A DNA stretch of 64,000 nt. It comes from Tetranychus cinnabarinus. Taxonomy: Eukaryota > Arthropoda > Arachnida > Trombidiformes > Tetranychidae. Made by a program: the position numbers and the translations under genes. Positions 35,870-47,287 of this stretch are shown piece by piece. The stretch spans positions 14,322,001 through 14,386,000 of the forward strand of contig WHVY01000001.1 of the NCBI GenBank assembly GCA_022266195.1. Reading direction: 5' to 3'. The notes beneath the pieces are model-generated. The model was not told the origin of the DNA and did not search any database. It was given only the letters and a program-made list of their open reading frames with translations. Numbering within the stretch: the stretch's first letter is position 1; the number at the start of each line of letters is the position of its first letter.

Positions 35870-36131
35870 TGTTTAAAGAAATAGAACTGTTCGATGAATT
35901 TGTCAAATTTTGCATTACTTTGGATTATTGCCGTGAAATACTTAGATTACGAGCTTGAATTGATAAAAAATGGATTGATACTTTCAACACTCCTTGTTAG
36001 CATCACTTGATCCTGCCTGAGTAGATTGATTTGTATCTAAAGATATGTGAGTGCGACAACTTAAAGTATAAGATAAATGGTATAAGAGTAAGTTTCATAC
36101 AATCAAGACCAAACAACTGAACTATCTAGAC
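35870..36131. promoter_or_regulatory. Carboxylesterase upstream region
   Basis: About 260 bp between the hairpin and the esterase start. TATAAGATAAATGGTATAAG near 36067-36086 is TATA-like and lies 45-65 bp upstream of the ATG. Promoter role is inferred only. Confidence 0.3.
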
Positions 36132-37953
36132 ATGAAAATTTCAATTTTGATCTTGTTTGTGATTCTTCAACAGATTCAACTTGTGTTCAACAGTGAACAT
36201 GAATTGGCAATAACAACTGGGTTGATTCAAGGTAAATCAGTTGAGTTTCGAGGTGTCACAGTTAAACAATTTTTAGGAATTCCTTATGCTGAGCCTCCAT
36301 TGAACGAGTTACGATTTGCCAAGCCTGTGGCAAAGAAACCTTGGAATGGGGTCTTAAAGACTGACCAGTGGGGCAACCGTTGCTTACAGCCCATTGTCTT
36401 AGGTTTATATGATGGAAAGCAAACATTTGACGAAGATTGTTTGATTCTGAATGTTTTTGCCACCGAAGCAGCCATAAAAGATTCAAAGGATGGTTCAAAC
36501 AGTAAACTACGTCCTGTAATGTTTTGGATTCATGGCGGTGGGTTTCTTTATGGCTCTGCCAACGATTACATTTCTTTTGACGGCACAGCATTTGTTGCAA
36601 TTCAAGATGTTGTTTTGGTTTCGATAAACTATCGTCTCGGACCATTTGGTTTCCTTCATTTACCAGAAGCTCAAGTTCCTGGAAACATGGGATTGTGGGA
36701 TCAAAACTTAGCCTTGAAATGGGTAAAGGATAATATCCATTATTTTGGCGGTGATCCTAATAAAGTAACAATTTATGGCGAATCAGCTGGTTCACTGTCA
36801 GTTTCTGCTCACTTAGTTTCGCCTCAATCTAAAGGCCTATTTGCAAATGCTATACTGATGAGCGGTGCTCTATCAGATTTTGACCGATGGATCTTCAAAG
36901 ATGTTGGGAAAACATTTGCCACAAAAATTGGTTGTGAAAACCAGGACTATAAATCATGTTTGGATTCATATCAATTTGATAAATTCAAAGACACTCAACA
37001 TTTAATGTTTTGGCCAATTTCGGGTGATGAATTTCTTCCATCTCATCCTGATCAAATTGTTGCCAATCGCGGTGTTGATCCTGAGGTTAATGTTTTATTA
37101 GGAACTGTTGGCAATGAAGGAGCTTGCATGATTATGTTCAAAGATCCAATCACTTTTAACCCAAAAAATCCTTTCAATGTATCTTTATCTGACGCTAAAT
37201 TAATTTTGAAGCACTTTTTTGGAGAATCTTTGGTTAATTTTTATCTCGATAAATATTTCGCTCAAGTATCACCTCATGATTATGACACCATTAGATTGAA
37301 TCTTGGTCAAGCTCTTGGTGACACGATACTTACCTGTCCAACTTATGCTTTTGGACGTGGTTTGGCCCTCAATGGCAATTCAAATGTCTATGCTTATTAT
37401 CAAAGTCAAAGGCCTGCATCTGGTCCGTTCCCAATATTTAGTCAGAGTAGTTGGCTACCAGCTACTCATGGTGATGATATACCTATGGTCTTTGGTCATC
37501 CATTGAATTCTGATAAATACAGTGCTGATGATGTTATTTTATCCTACGTAATGATGGATATTTGGGCAAAATTTGCGAGAGAAGGGTGAGTTTGAATGAT
37601 TATCGTCCAATCGATTGATTAACCTTTTACTTGATACAGAAAACCACCAAAAATTTCACATCAAGATTGGCTTCCTTGGAGTCAACGTGAATCATTTTCC
37701 TATCCAACGATGGAATTGAACGCAAATAAATTTGGCATAATTGATACTAAACCAGCACAATTTTGCTTCGACAATTGGCCATTTCCATTCGAGAAGCCTT
37801 ATTGGTTTGACATTGAATTGGGCAAGTATAGTTGAACAACAATTTATTTTTTAAATGACATTTTCCACTTTTCTAACTTGTCTATTTACCATAAAATTTG
37901 TCTTTTCAACAGGAATTTTCGCCAACATGAAAGGGAAACATGATGAACTTTGA
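36132..37953 (+). CDS. Carboxylesterase (alpha/beta hydrolase), probably ER-retained
   Basis: Carboxyl/cholinesterases hydrolyse esters and in arthropods often metabolise xenobiotics. Exons are 36132-37585, 37640-37821 and 37913-37953, giving 558 residues. The second intron is of GC-AG type (donor G|GCAAGT). A signal peptide is likely at 1-20. The oxyanion-hole motif is HGGG (134-137); the nucleophile Ser218 lies in GESAG; Glu329 in NEGA and His446 in THGDDIP complete a full triad. EDCLILNVF and GNMGLWDQNLALKWV are family hallmarks. With the GC-AG intron removed the protein ends KGKHDEL, an ER-retrieval signal; unspliced it would end LGKYS. The HDEL reading is preferred because frame, acceptor and stop all agree. 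The substrate is unknown. Confidence 0.92.
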
Positions 37954-38106
37954 TTAAATATTGAATTATCAAAATATTGCAACACTAAAAAACAATCCAG
38001 CTCCAAAAGAAAGACAAATACAGTTCCAGAAAAAAATCAAATAGTTGAAGTCAGATTTGTTCAAGAATAGATTACTTCACAATAACAACCACCATCCGGG
38101 AAATCA

Positions 38107-38112
38107 AATAAA
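38107..38112 (+). terminator. Poly(A) signal AATAAA of the carboxylesterase
   Basis: AATAAA lies about 154 bases past the proposed HDEL stop and upstream of the next gene. Confidence 0.5.
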
Positions 38113-38522
38113 GTTCACAAATAGCAATTTTTCTTCGTTCTTAGAACAAACACGAAAATTTTGGTGATAGAAGCACTTGATAACATATTTTGAACCACTT
38201 TGTTTCGATTCTACCTCGTTAAAAATTTGGTGAAGTCAATTAAACTGTACTTGGCGTTCACATAAAATCACTTGCAATCTTGTAATAAATTTTCAATATA
38301 CAATGGACATTAAAAAGGCTTTTTCAATAAGCAATAGATGTCACCACTTCTGCAAAGAAATTAATTTCTAACCAAATTCTATTCAAATTTTCGGTTAATA
38401 TTAGACGGTTAATGGTTCTATTTATCTAATTATCTTTGTTTTACTTGTTTGGCTGACGCAATCGGAGAAATTCCACTTCAGGAGCCATCGGATACGCTTT
38501 GGAATTAAACTGAAAGCAAACT
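38113..38522. other. Short intergenic gap and probable 5' UTR of the USP-like gene
   Basis: Between two plus-strand genes. The last 80 bases, less AT-rich, are probably 5' UTR. Nothing else identified. Confidence 0.4.
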
Positions 38523-40236
38523 ATGAGTTTAACACCAGCGAAATTTGATGTATTCACATCTCAATCAATGACGACCCCGATGGCAATTTCTGATTTAGAG
38601 GTAAGCTATTATTGTTAACGATTTGCAAATGTTGCATAGTAAATCTGACAGAATCATTAAAATCATTCTTTCTCCAATTTTTTTATCGCTACATTCAACT
38701 TTGCATTTAGATGGTCAGTATTCATGAAATGGACGTATGCAACTACATGGCTTTGAAAGAAGAAACCTTTGAATGCCCTTATAGAGAGCCTGTTCAGTAT
38801 CTTTTGCATAATGTTGTGGGTAAAAGCCGTGGAGCATTTGAAATATCGCAAGATAAAAGCGAGAAGCAAATGGAGTGGCTCAAGTTGAAGCTTTGTGCAT
38901 ATGAATTTAAAATTTTGGATGTAGCGAAACAAACGCACATTTCCAGTCGAGCGGTTTCAACTTCGTATGGCAAAGCAAAACATAAAGCCGCTGTTAAATT
39001 ACTTAATCTTTTGGAGAGACAACTCAAAGTAGACAAAATTCATATGGTGAGCTAGTTATAAAATTTACAAGAAAAAAAATGTTCAGTCGATTTCAACAAT
39101 TTCATTTTTCTCCAACTCAGCCAAAACATCTCATCGGCCTGCCAAATTTTCGAGACCATTCTTACTTCATTCCTGTTTTCTTGCCATTATTCTGGAATAA
39201 AAATTTTGTTCAAAGTTTGGATAAAGCATTAGAAATTGCATCTAAGGATAAAACTGCATTTAAACCTTACTATACAATCAAAGGATTATTTGAAGAATAC
39301 AGAAAAGCAAGTTTTGACCCGAACTTTACACAAAAAAATTATCCTGGGACTAGCCAGGTGCCAGGAAAAAAGCCTGATTTGGAAATAGACAAGTATATGA
39401 TGAAACTTCTTGTAAAACTAAGAGAAGATAACATTGAGTACGCTACACCAGGTATGTCACAAATGCGTTGGGCTATCATTGTTTGAGTAATATGTAACAT
39501 CTTTGTTTGAATTTATCTTGACCAATGTAGGAGGAAATCCCACAACTTTTTGGAAGGATGTGATGCGAACGTTGTGGACCCAGTTCGGAGATGAAAATCC
39601 ATTTGAACAAGCCCTCAATTTCGATTTCAAGACTTTATTATCATGTGCTGCTTGTAATGAAACCAAAACAGCAGCTCTTCATCAAACATTCATTCCCTTG
39701 AAGGAAAAATATTTAAATTTTTCTTCTTTAAACGAAATTATGGAAAACGAAAAATCATTTTTACTACTCGATAATTTTAATTGTAAGTAGGACCTCTACA
39801 ATGGAATAACAATTTTCTAATATTTTTTTCTTTTCAAGGTGATAGTTGTAAAGGGTCCGACTTTACAATAATTAAAAAAAAGTTATCCATTCCATCAATA
39901 TTAGTATTTTTAATTGACGGGCAAGTAACCGATGATTTGCCAAATTCTTTAAATTTGGAGTTACCGGATTTGCTCAATGTTTTTGGTACTCCTTTTGAAA
40001 AATATGCCTATTCGATAAGCTTTTTTAAATATAAAGTCGAATCTAGTGACATTGGAAGACATCCCCGACATAACGGTGGTGAACCTGGAGATGCTATATC
40101 TGGCACTCATGTCGTTCTCAACATCAAACACGAAGGGGTTTGGAGAGAAGTAAATAATGACCGGATTCTCGAACCTTTGAGAACCTATAATTATGCAAGA
40201 AATCAAATGTTAATTTTTTATCGAAAAATAGAATAA
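38523..40236 (+). CDS. Ubiquitin-specific protease-fold protein, predicted catalytically dead
   Basis: Five exons (38523-38600, 38711-39046, 39121-39451, 39531-39782, 39839-40236) keep frame and give 464 residues. Residues 1-138 are of unknown type, with a helical Lys-rich part. From 139 a USP (peptidase C19) pattern can be traced. GLPNFRDHSYF aligns with the family Cys box GLxNxGNTCYxNS, but the nucleophile Cys is Ser152 and the oxyanion Asn is Asp150. A Cys4 zinc ribbon (C287, C290, C333, C336) is kept. His423 in GTHVV and Asn438/439 in WREVNND match the His and Asp/Asn boxes. It could bind ubiquitin or a ubiquitin-like protein without cleaving it. The nearest USP subfamily could not be named. 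AATAAA overlaps the stop codon. Confidence 0.7.
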
Positions 40237-40995
40237 AATAGCAATTTTAAACTTTTATTTCTTCTGTATATCTGTGTAATAATTAGCAGTTCATTTCAAT
40301 TGTTGATATCTAAACTAGTGATGATGTGATCTAAATTAGAATCAATGATGAATAAATTCAGTTTTAGCTCAAGAAAACTACTCAAATATAAGTAATCAAT
40401 CTCCAGGCTTTAAATATCTTCGGTCCATCAAAGATTAACAACCAAAATAATCATCGGTTAAACAAGACGATTTATAAATTACAATATACAATGTAACTTA
40501 TTTGCAGTTTACATCCAATAACGATAAAATCAATTACGCACTAGTTTACTCAATCAAATAAGAAATGGAAAGACTTTCGAGTAATTTAATAGCTTATTAA
40601 TAATTTATTGATTATAATAAATTCAATTGGAAATGCATGAAATTGTGAAAAAGGAAAGTCTGTAAAAATAAAGGGTAAAAAGTTCAAATATAATATTGTT
40701 AGAACAATGTTGAATTTCAAAAATTGATTAGTCCATTTTATATAACAATCAAACATCAAGTTGAAATGTTTTAGCAAACAAATAGCAAAACAATCAGTTA
40801 GTTAAATGGAGGTCAATTTAACTGCAATTGTTGTGATCAAATCATTCCAAATTATCGTTCAATTAATAACAATAAATGGTAAAGGATAAAAATAAAATAA
40901 ATTCAAAGTCTTGGAATCCATGCAATAAAGTCCAGTATAATCATCGACCCATTCTGATTCAAATAGGAAAATTGTTTAGATTGATTGTTAGTAAT
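40237..40995. other. Intergenic, convergent 3' ends
   Basis: Lies between the plus-strand USP-like gene and the minus-strand LIM gene. AT-rich; holds their 3' UTRs and no recognised gene. Confidence 0.5.
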
Positions 40996-43900
40996 TTATT
41001 TGCAAGATTGAAGTGCAGTAACACCATAACCATAGCCTTTGGGTCCCCAATTTTTGCGATAACAATCTGGAAAAGAAGACGAAATAACATTAAAATTTTC
41101 ATTTGCAATAAAATATCGTGTAATTGCTTCAATGTATTTAGCATCAATCTCATTAGTTCAAGTTAATTTTTGAATCCTTTTAGTGGTTCATGAAAATGGC
41201 TAATAAATTAAAAATAGAGTTTTCAAGAGATTTAAATCAACGTTGGCAGCTTCATTTAATTGTAAATTAAGACTAACAAGGCTCTACTTTAAGCATACTT
41301 GTCATGAGTTATCAAGTATGAACATTTTATCAGGAAAGATAATGTAAACAAATTGAATTTAGTTTCCTGCTGAGCTTCAATTGAGTTACATTGTTACTCT
41401 TGGGTAACAAAATTGGGTTAACAATTAAAAAACGGAAATATTGACTGAAAGGAATCATCTATTGACTTTGATTTCATCTCTTGATTCAACGTAAACTAAT
41501 CGACTGGGAATTTTGTTTGTTCAATTAATATTGAAATCTAAAAAATATAAAAGGAAAGAAGAGGAAAAAAAATTATTAAACTAATAAATTGAATAAGCGA
41601 TTATCATGCATATTGGTTAAATTACATGACATTTAAACATATCTTAATTACAAGTTACAAGGTAAAAACCTGTAATGCCGAACAGATTTGCGTGATAAAA
41701 GGTTAACTGATTTTTCTGGTCTCACCTTTAAATTGAGATTACGCTTTTAGGCAATATGTGATTATATTAAGTTACAACAAATAGCTTACTTTTACAATAA
41801 ATTTCTCGATCTTTTTCACAAAGAGTTGTTGATTCCAAGCGTTTGTGACACTCCTTGCAATTAAAGCAACTTGTTTTATGCCAAGCCTAAAGATACAAAT
41901 AAAAATGAGAAGAAATAATTAATTCTAAAAGGTAAATACATTTACAATTTACTGGAAAAGAGGTAATAAGAGTGTAAATTAGTTTCATCGTTTGGTGCTT
42001 TAAGACACTGAATGAGGTAAAGGGCAAAAGAGGGTGAATATGGACTGAAATAGGTTTCAAGTTGTGCGATTTGGTCATATGATGAGACAAAATGGTCTGA
42101 TTTAACCAAATGGTCTTTTAAAGGCTAGATTATAATCTGATTCATCATATTTATCGTCAGACTAGATAATATCGGTTGATTGTTGTCTCAGATAAGACTT
42201 GGCGTTCTGGTTGTATAAATGAGCAAGTAAACAGGGTCAATCAATGTAACCTGTCAACAGCGGAATCAAAATTGTCAGATCAATGTTGGCATCGATAATT
42301 GAAATTGATCGTTCCGCCTAATCTAGACTGGATTGGGATGAAAAGAGAGAAGCCTTAAATTGAAATTAATTGGATTTCGTTGATTTAATGATTTAACACA
42401 ATCCATTTTGACAGACAGAAAATGAAGAAAAAAATGAAAATCTTTCAAATCTTTCAACTTATATTTTTTGGCATTAAAAAAGGTTTTCTTGCTTTACCGT
42501 TGAAACGGACCTTCTATTGACCTGAATAAACTAAATTAATACATGATTAATTAATAATCAACGAAAAACTTGAAAACTGGTAAACAATAACTAATGAATG
42601 GTAAATAATCAATACCTGTCAACATTGATTATTGTACTTGAAGTTTACATGAATTCAATTTGAAAAATTCAATTATTAATGGAAAGATTAACAAAGTAAA
42701 CAAATTGACTTTAAATCGCTGTTAAACCATGTAATCCTGGTGTTGATTTTGTTTGCAAATTAATAATTGACCTTCATATAACTAACATAATCGACTGAGT
42801 GATTTGTACCAAACTTGAATCTCCCCTTAATTTGGGATAACTTTATTTTTCTTGCGAAAAGTAAAGCTTGTTTGTCAGCTTTTGAGATGAAAGTTGGAAG
42901 ACCGTTGGTTAGGTAAAAGAAACCTAATCATTATCATCTGGCAAAAAGGCAAAACTATGCTTCTAGTCATCTGTTCAGGTTATCATCATTTGAAGATGCC
43001 AATAATGAAGATTAAACCTTACACAGTAGTTATAACCTTTTGAAATTTAATAGCCGCCGGGATCCGGACTCTATCATTCTTTATCCTCATATTCAGTTAG
43101 CAAAAATATACACCAAACAAGTGAGTCTCTATTTCAATCTTTTGCAGTAAGGTTCTCTCCTCTTAACCATGAAACTTACCGATCCTCCACCCATCATCCT
43201 CTCAGCCATGTAAACAGCCTTATTACACCTTGGGCAAATTTCAGATCCGCCGAATCTAAGTTTAGCAGCAATTCCGTTTGCAATGCTGTTGATTGAACTA
43301 TTGCTAACTGTTTTAGCCAAACCATTGGAAGACTCATTGATTGGTGTTACTTTTACATCAACAGGTGAAGGAGTCTTTCGTGTATCTGATTCTAATGAGA
43401 TTGCTTCGTCTGAGGTTGGACTGCTGGTTCCAGAGGAAACTGGTGTTGAACCAGAGCTTGCTTCGGTGGATGAAGGTGGTTGAGGTGATGGAGTAGAAGA
43501 GACCGAGTTTGATGGTTTTTTGATTGGTTCAACAGTTTTCACGGTTTCAACAACAGTTTTAGATCCAGTATCTGTTCCCAAGATTCCGGCTCCAACACCA
43601 AAACCATATCCTTTGGGTCCAAACAATCTACCATAACAAGATCGACAGTAAACATCACAATTGTGCTCGGTCAAGTTACCACTGTCAAGACGTCGACCAC
43701 AACCTTTGTTTGCTAAATTGAGAGAAAAGAAGAGAAAAGATTAAAAATTTGTCAACGTCACAAGTATTAGATGAAGTACAATTATGTATGCTAATATTTG
43801 AAGTTGTAAAAGCGTAAAAGCAATTAGCTTGGAGCAATCAATAGTTCACAAATCTTCACAAGATGTGTTTTTAAAAAGTAGTGATTTTTGTTTATAGATG

Positions 43901-46090
43901 AGCGGGAAATTGTGAAAAATGCGAGAAAAGAGATGAAAATGAGTTGAATGTACTTTCTCCAGAATCAATGAGAGTTGTAAAAGGCCACACTGAATTTATT
44001 AGCACTTGTTCACAGTTGAACAAATCAAAGAGAAAGGTCAGAATTTTCTGTTAACTTTTGAGTAAAGAACTAATGGAAAAGGTAGAAAACCAAAATTTCA
44101 TCAATCAATCAGTTATGAGATTTACTTTTTTTCTCACCTTTTTTTCTGTGGATACAACAATTAACATTTTTCTTTCCTTTTCAACTCATCTTTTCCCACT
44201 TACTCACTTCACTTATTATCATCGTCGTCATCTTCTTCCATCACTGATGAAGTATGAGGAGGAAGATGAGAATGGCGAAAAGTTGAGTTCATTTTTTGAT
44301 GTTGATTGAAATCAGAGAAAATGCCTAACATTTGATCAACCGAAAAGAATCATTAGTTAAGAAAATGAAATAGAAATTTTCAGAGCAATCTTCATTTTTT
44401 ATCAACATTGACATCATGATTTTCAGATGATTGCCTTCTAACCATTTTCAAGCTTAACCTGATCGTAATTAAAACAATGGCGAAAAACAATCAACCTGGT
44501 AATGAGAAGAAAAGATATTCTCAAGACTAGCCTTGACATTTAAAAACCTTTCAAATGAGATTTGAATAATTGTGATTAGAATGGATCATAAAATAGTTAA
44601 TGGCCAACATGATGATAATATTACACTTTTACAATTCACACAATGATAATTTTTGCTTGCAATTTTTTTCTCGAAAGATTAACTGATTACTGCTATTAAA
44701 GGTAAAATGTTGAATAATCGGCTGTAAGACAACAATAAAGGAAGGTTTATAATTTTTAGTATCAAAGGTTTGACCTTATTTGGTTGTTTCAACAAGTTTT
44801 GGCTCTTTGAACGTCCTTGATTGTCATTGGGTTGCTGTTTATCATCAAACCATCAAGACTTTTTGTTGTCACGAGAAAGTGAAAGTTTAACGTAAAATGA
44901 ACAAAATTTAAAAAATGAAATACAATCTGTTACACACCCAAATGTGCCCTGAATATGTTGAGGAGTTGCCTGAAGATGATTGTTTCAAGCTGATTTCATA
45001 TTTGGAGTCAAGAGAAACATTTATCAGAATAAAGAAAACACGATTTCTGGTTGTTCATAGTTTCATTATCTAACCAAGATGATGTCATTTGAAAATTGCT
45101 AGCTTTAAAATTAACACAGACATCAATGAGTGGGATCAGAGATGAGTTAATAATAAGGATAAATGAAATAATAAAACACAATTGTCATAATTTTTGCTTG
45201 ACGAAAGCAGCTAAATCAAGGTTATAACATGTAAGAGCAAGTCATAATTTTGTAAAAACAATTGATATTCTTGCAAGGCTGGCATCAGCAAGGGATAGCA
45301 AAATTTCAAATCGAAGAGCACTGATAAAGCAAAATTAATGTCATTCTAAATCATAAACAACCATATAGCTAATCAATTTGAACACAATAATAGGTATGAA
45401 ATTATGTAGACAAATAGTTGATGATAATGAAGGTAAGCAGTGGAAATAGAAATCACAATAAGAGAAATAAGGTGAAGAAAAAAAATTACAAATCAAATAA
45501 ACTTTGAGTATTTAAGTTGGAGGGAAAAATTATCGCACAACAGAAACATTGTTGTTGCAAGAAAACGATGAGCAAACATTTTTGAAGAGTTAGTAATCAT
45601 TTCCGATTGATTTCAGTCAAAATATAACTTCCATTGTTGTTCATTTCATTCCGTTTACCATTTTTGTACTCAACAAGAAAATAATGAAGAGTGCAAAAAG
45701 AATAAATTGACTGATAAAAGGGATCGAACAAAACTAGTAAAAAAAGACAACTTAGAATGACGAACAAGTTTGTTGATAATATTAAAAGGTAAACCAAAAT
45801 GGCAACAATGGGAAACAAAACTGAAGCTAAAAGACAGTCAGACGATTTCAACAAAATAACGGTCATTTCAAATGGAAATGAGTCACAGTGACGGTTGAAA
45901 AAGCGGTTTTAACTTATAGCAAATGTTAACACTTAAAGACTATTAAATACTCAGTCACTAATTAGTAATTAGCGTAGATAACAATTTACTTACCACAAAC
46001 AAAGCATGTTTTATGGAATGATTTACCAATGGCCATTCTTTCCTCATTGAAATAGACCGTTTTTTCACACCGATGACAAATTCCGGGCAT
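40996..46090 (-). CDS. Mlp: Two-LIM muscle LIM / cysteine-glycine-rich protein (CSRP/Mlp family)
   Basis: CSRP/Mlp proteins are LIM scaffolds of the actin cytoskeleton and muscle Z-disc. Four exons (45994-46090, 43180-43712, 41790-41886, 40996-41066) give 265 residues, with introns of 2.3, 1.3 and 0.7 kb. LIM1 (residues 5-58) is split by the first intron: CHRC, HKTCFVC, ANKGC, VYCRSCYG. It is followed by the family's glycine-rich motif GPKGYGFGVGAG. A Pro/Ser/Thr-rich linker of about 95 residues separates it from LIM2: CPRC, WHKTSCFNCKEC, IYCKNCY, then GPKGYGYGV and a short end. The long linker and CX4C/HX3C spacings differ from the vertebrate CSRP pattern. The large first introns may hold enhancers (inference). 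Confidence 0.9.
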
Positions 46091-47287
46091 TGTGTTGTTT
46101 TAAGATTGTAACAAAATTGTTGCTTTTCAAGTGATTTAACAGAAAGATTAAACGATAAACTTAACCGATGGAGCAACAAGAATAAATGTTTGAATTAAAG
46201 ATTTCAAGATTTTCAAATTGTTAACTAGTCAAGTTGGTAAGAGATAAGTTTAGTGAGTTAATAACTGAAAAAGCAAATAATAATCGATGATGATAAAACA
46301 AGATGTTTTTGCTTATTACAGCGTCACCTATGTTCTGGTTTTTAAGGTAAATCTAATATTTGCTAAAGTTTCAAGAAATTAATAAAACTTGAATTGAAAT
46401 TGTTGAAACATTTAATGATAATCAACTTTTTTCATCTTTGACGTTTAAATGGTAAGATGTTTTGATTGGTAATTTCAATTGTTATCAAATCTTACATTGT
46501 GATTAACATTGGAAAAGGTAAATCTAAATTGAGATTGTTCAGCCAACAATCATCAAGCAAGTCAATCAGATTAGTTTGACATGAAAATTGTAAAAATTAT
46601 CAAATCTTTTTCTCCTCTGATGAACCAGAATCGAATGGGTTATTATTGAAACTATTAAGATCATAAATGTTGCCATGAAAGTTGCTAATCAATTAAGCTA
46701 AAAGGTTGTATCAACAAGATTCTTAACTCATTTTTCAGACAAAAATCGTTGAACTCCGTTGAACCTTCAGTTATATCCAAACAATTACAATAAATTCTAA
46801 CTGTCCATTGATTTGATAAAAAAATACTCTTTGATTATTATCTTTAGTTATTATAATTTATAAATCATCTCTGGCCATTAAACCTTTTTCCAAGTTAAAT
46901 TTTGTTCACACGATGTCCGAGCTTCTAGGTTTAAATGGACCCTGATAGACAAATCGAATAAATCGTTTCAAATTATGAATGCAATTATTAGATGATTACA
47001 TTTTGCAAAGAAAAATTTATATTTCTTTTAAATAACAATTGACTTTGCACATGATTAGATTAGTTTTCTATGGACAATAGTAACAATCATTTTCATGATA
47101 TTTGGTATCTTAACATGGTTCATATTTGGATGGACAAAAGGCTAAATTTGAACAGCATTAATTTAATGACTTTGCACAAGGTTTCTATTTCTTTCCGTAC
47201 AACTGGAATTCCTTTGACTCTTTCATTTGATTTGATTTAAAGATATGTTCAGAGAGATGCGATAAACATAAAATATTGATCCTGGTT
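46091..47287. other. Intergenic between Mlp and SoxD
   Basis: Both neighbours are on the minus strand, so this holds the Mlp promoter/5' UTR and the SoxD 3' UTR. AT-rich; no exon recognised. Confidence 0.4.
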
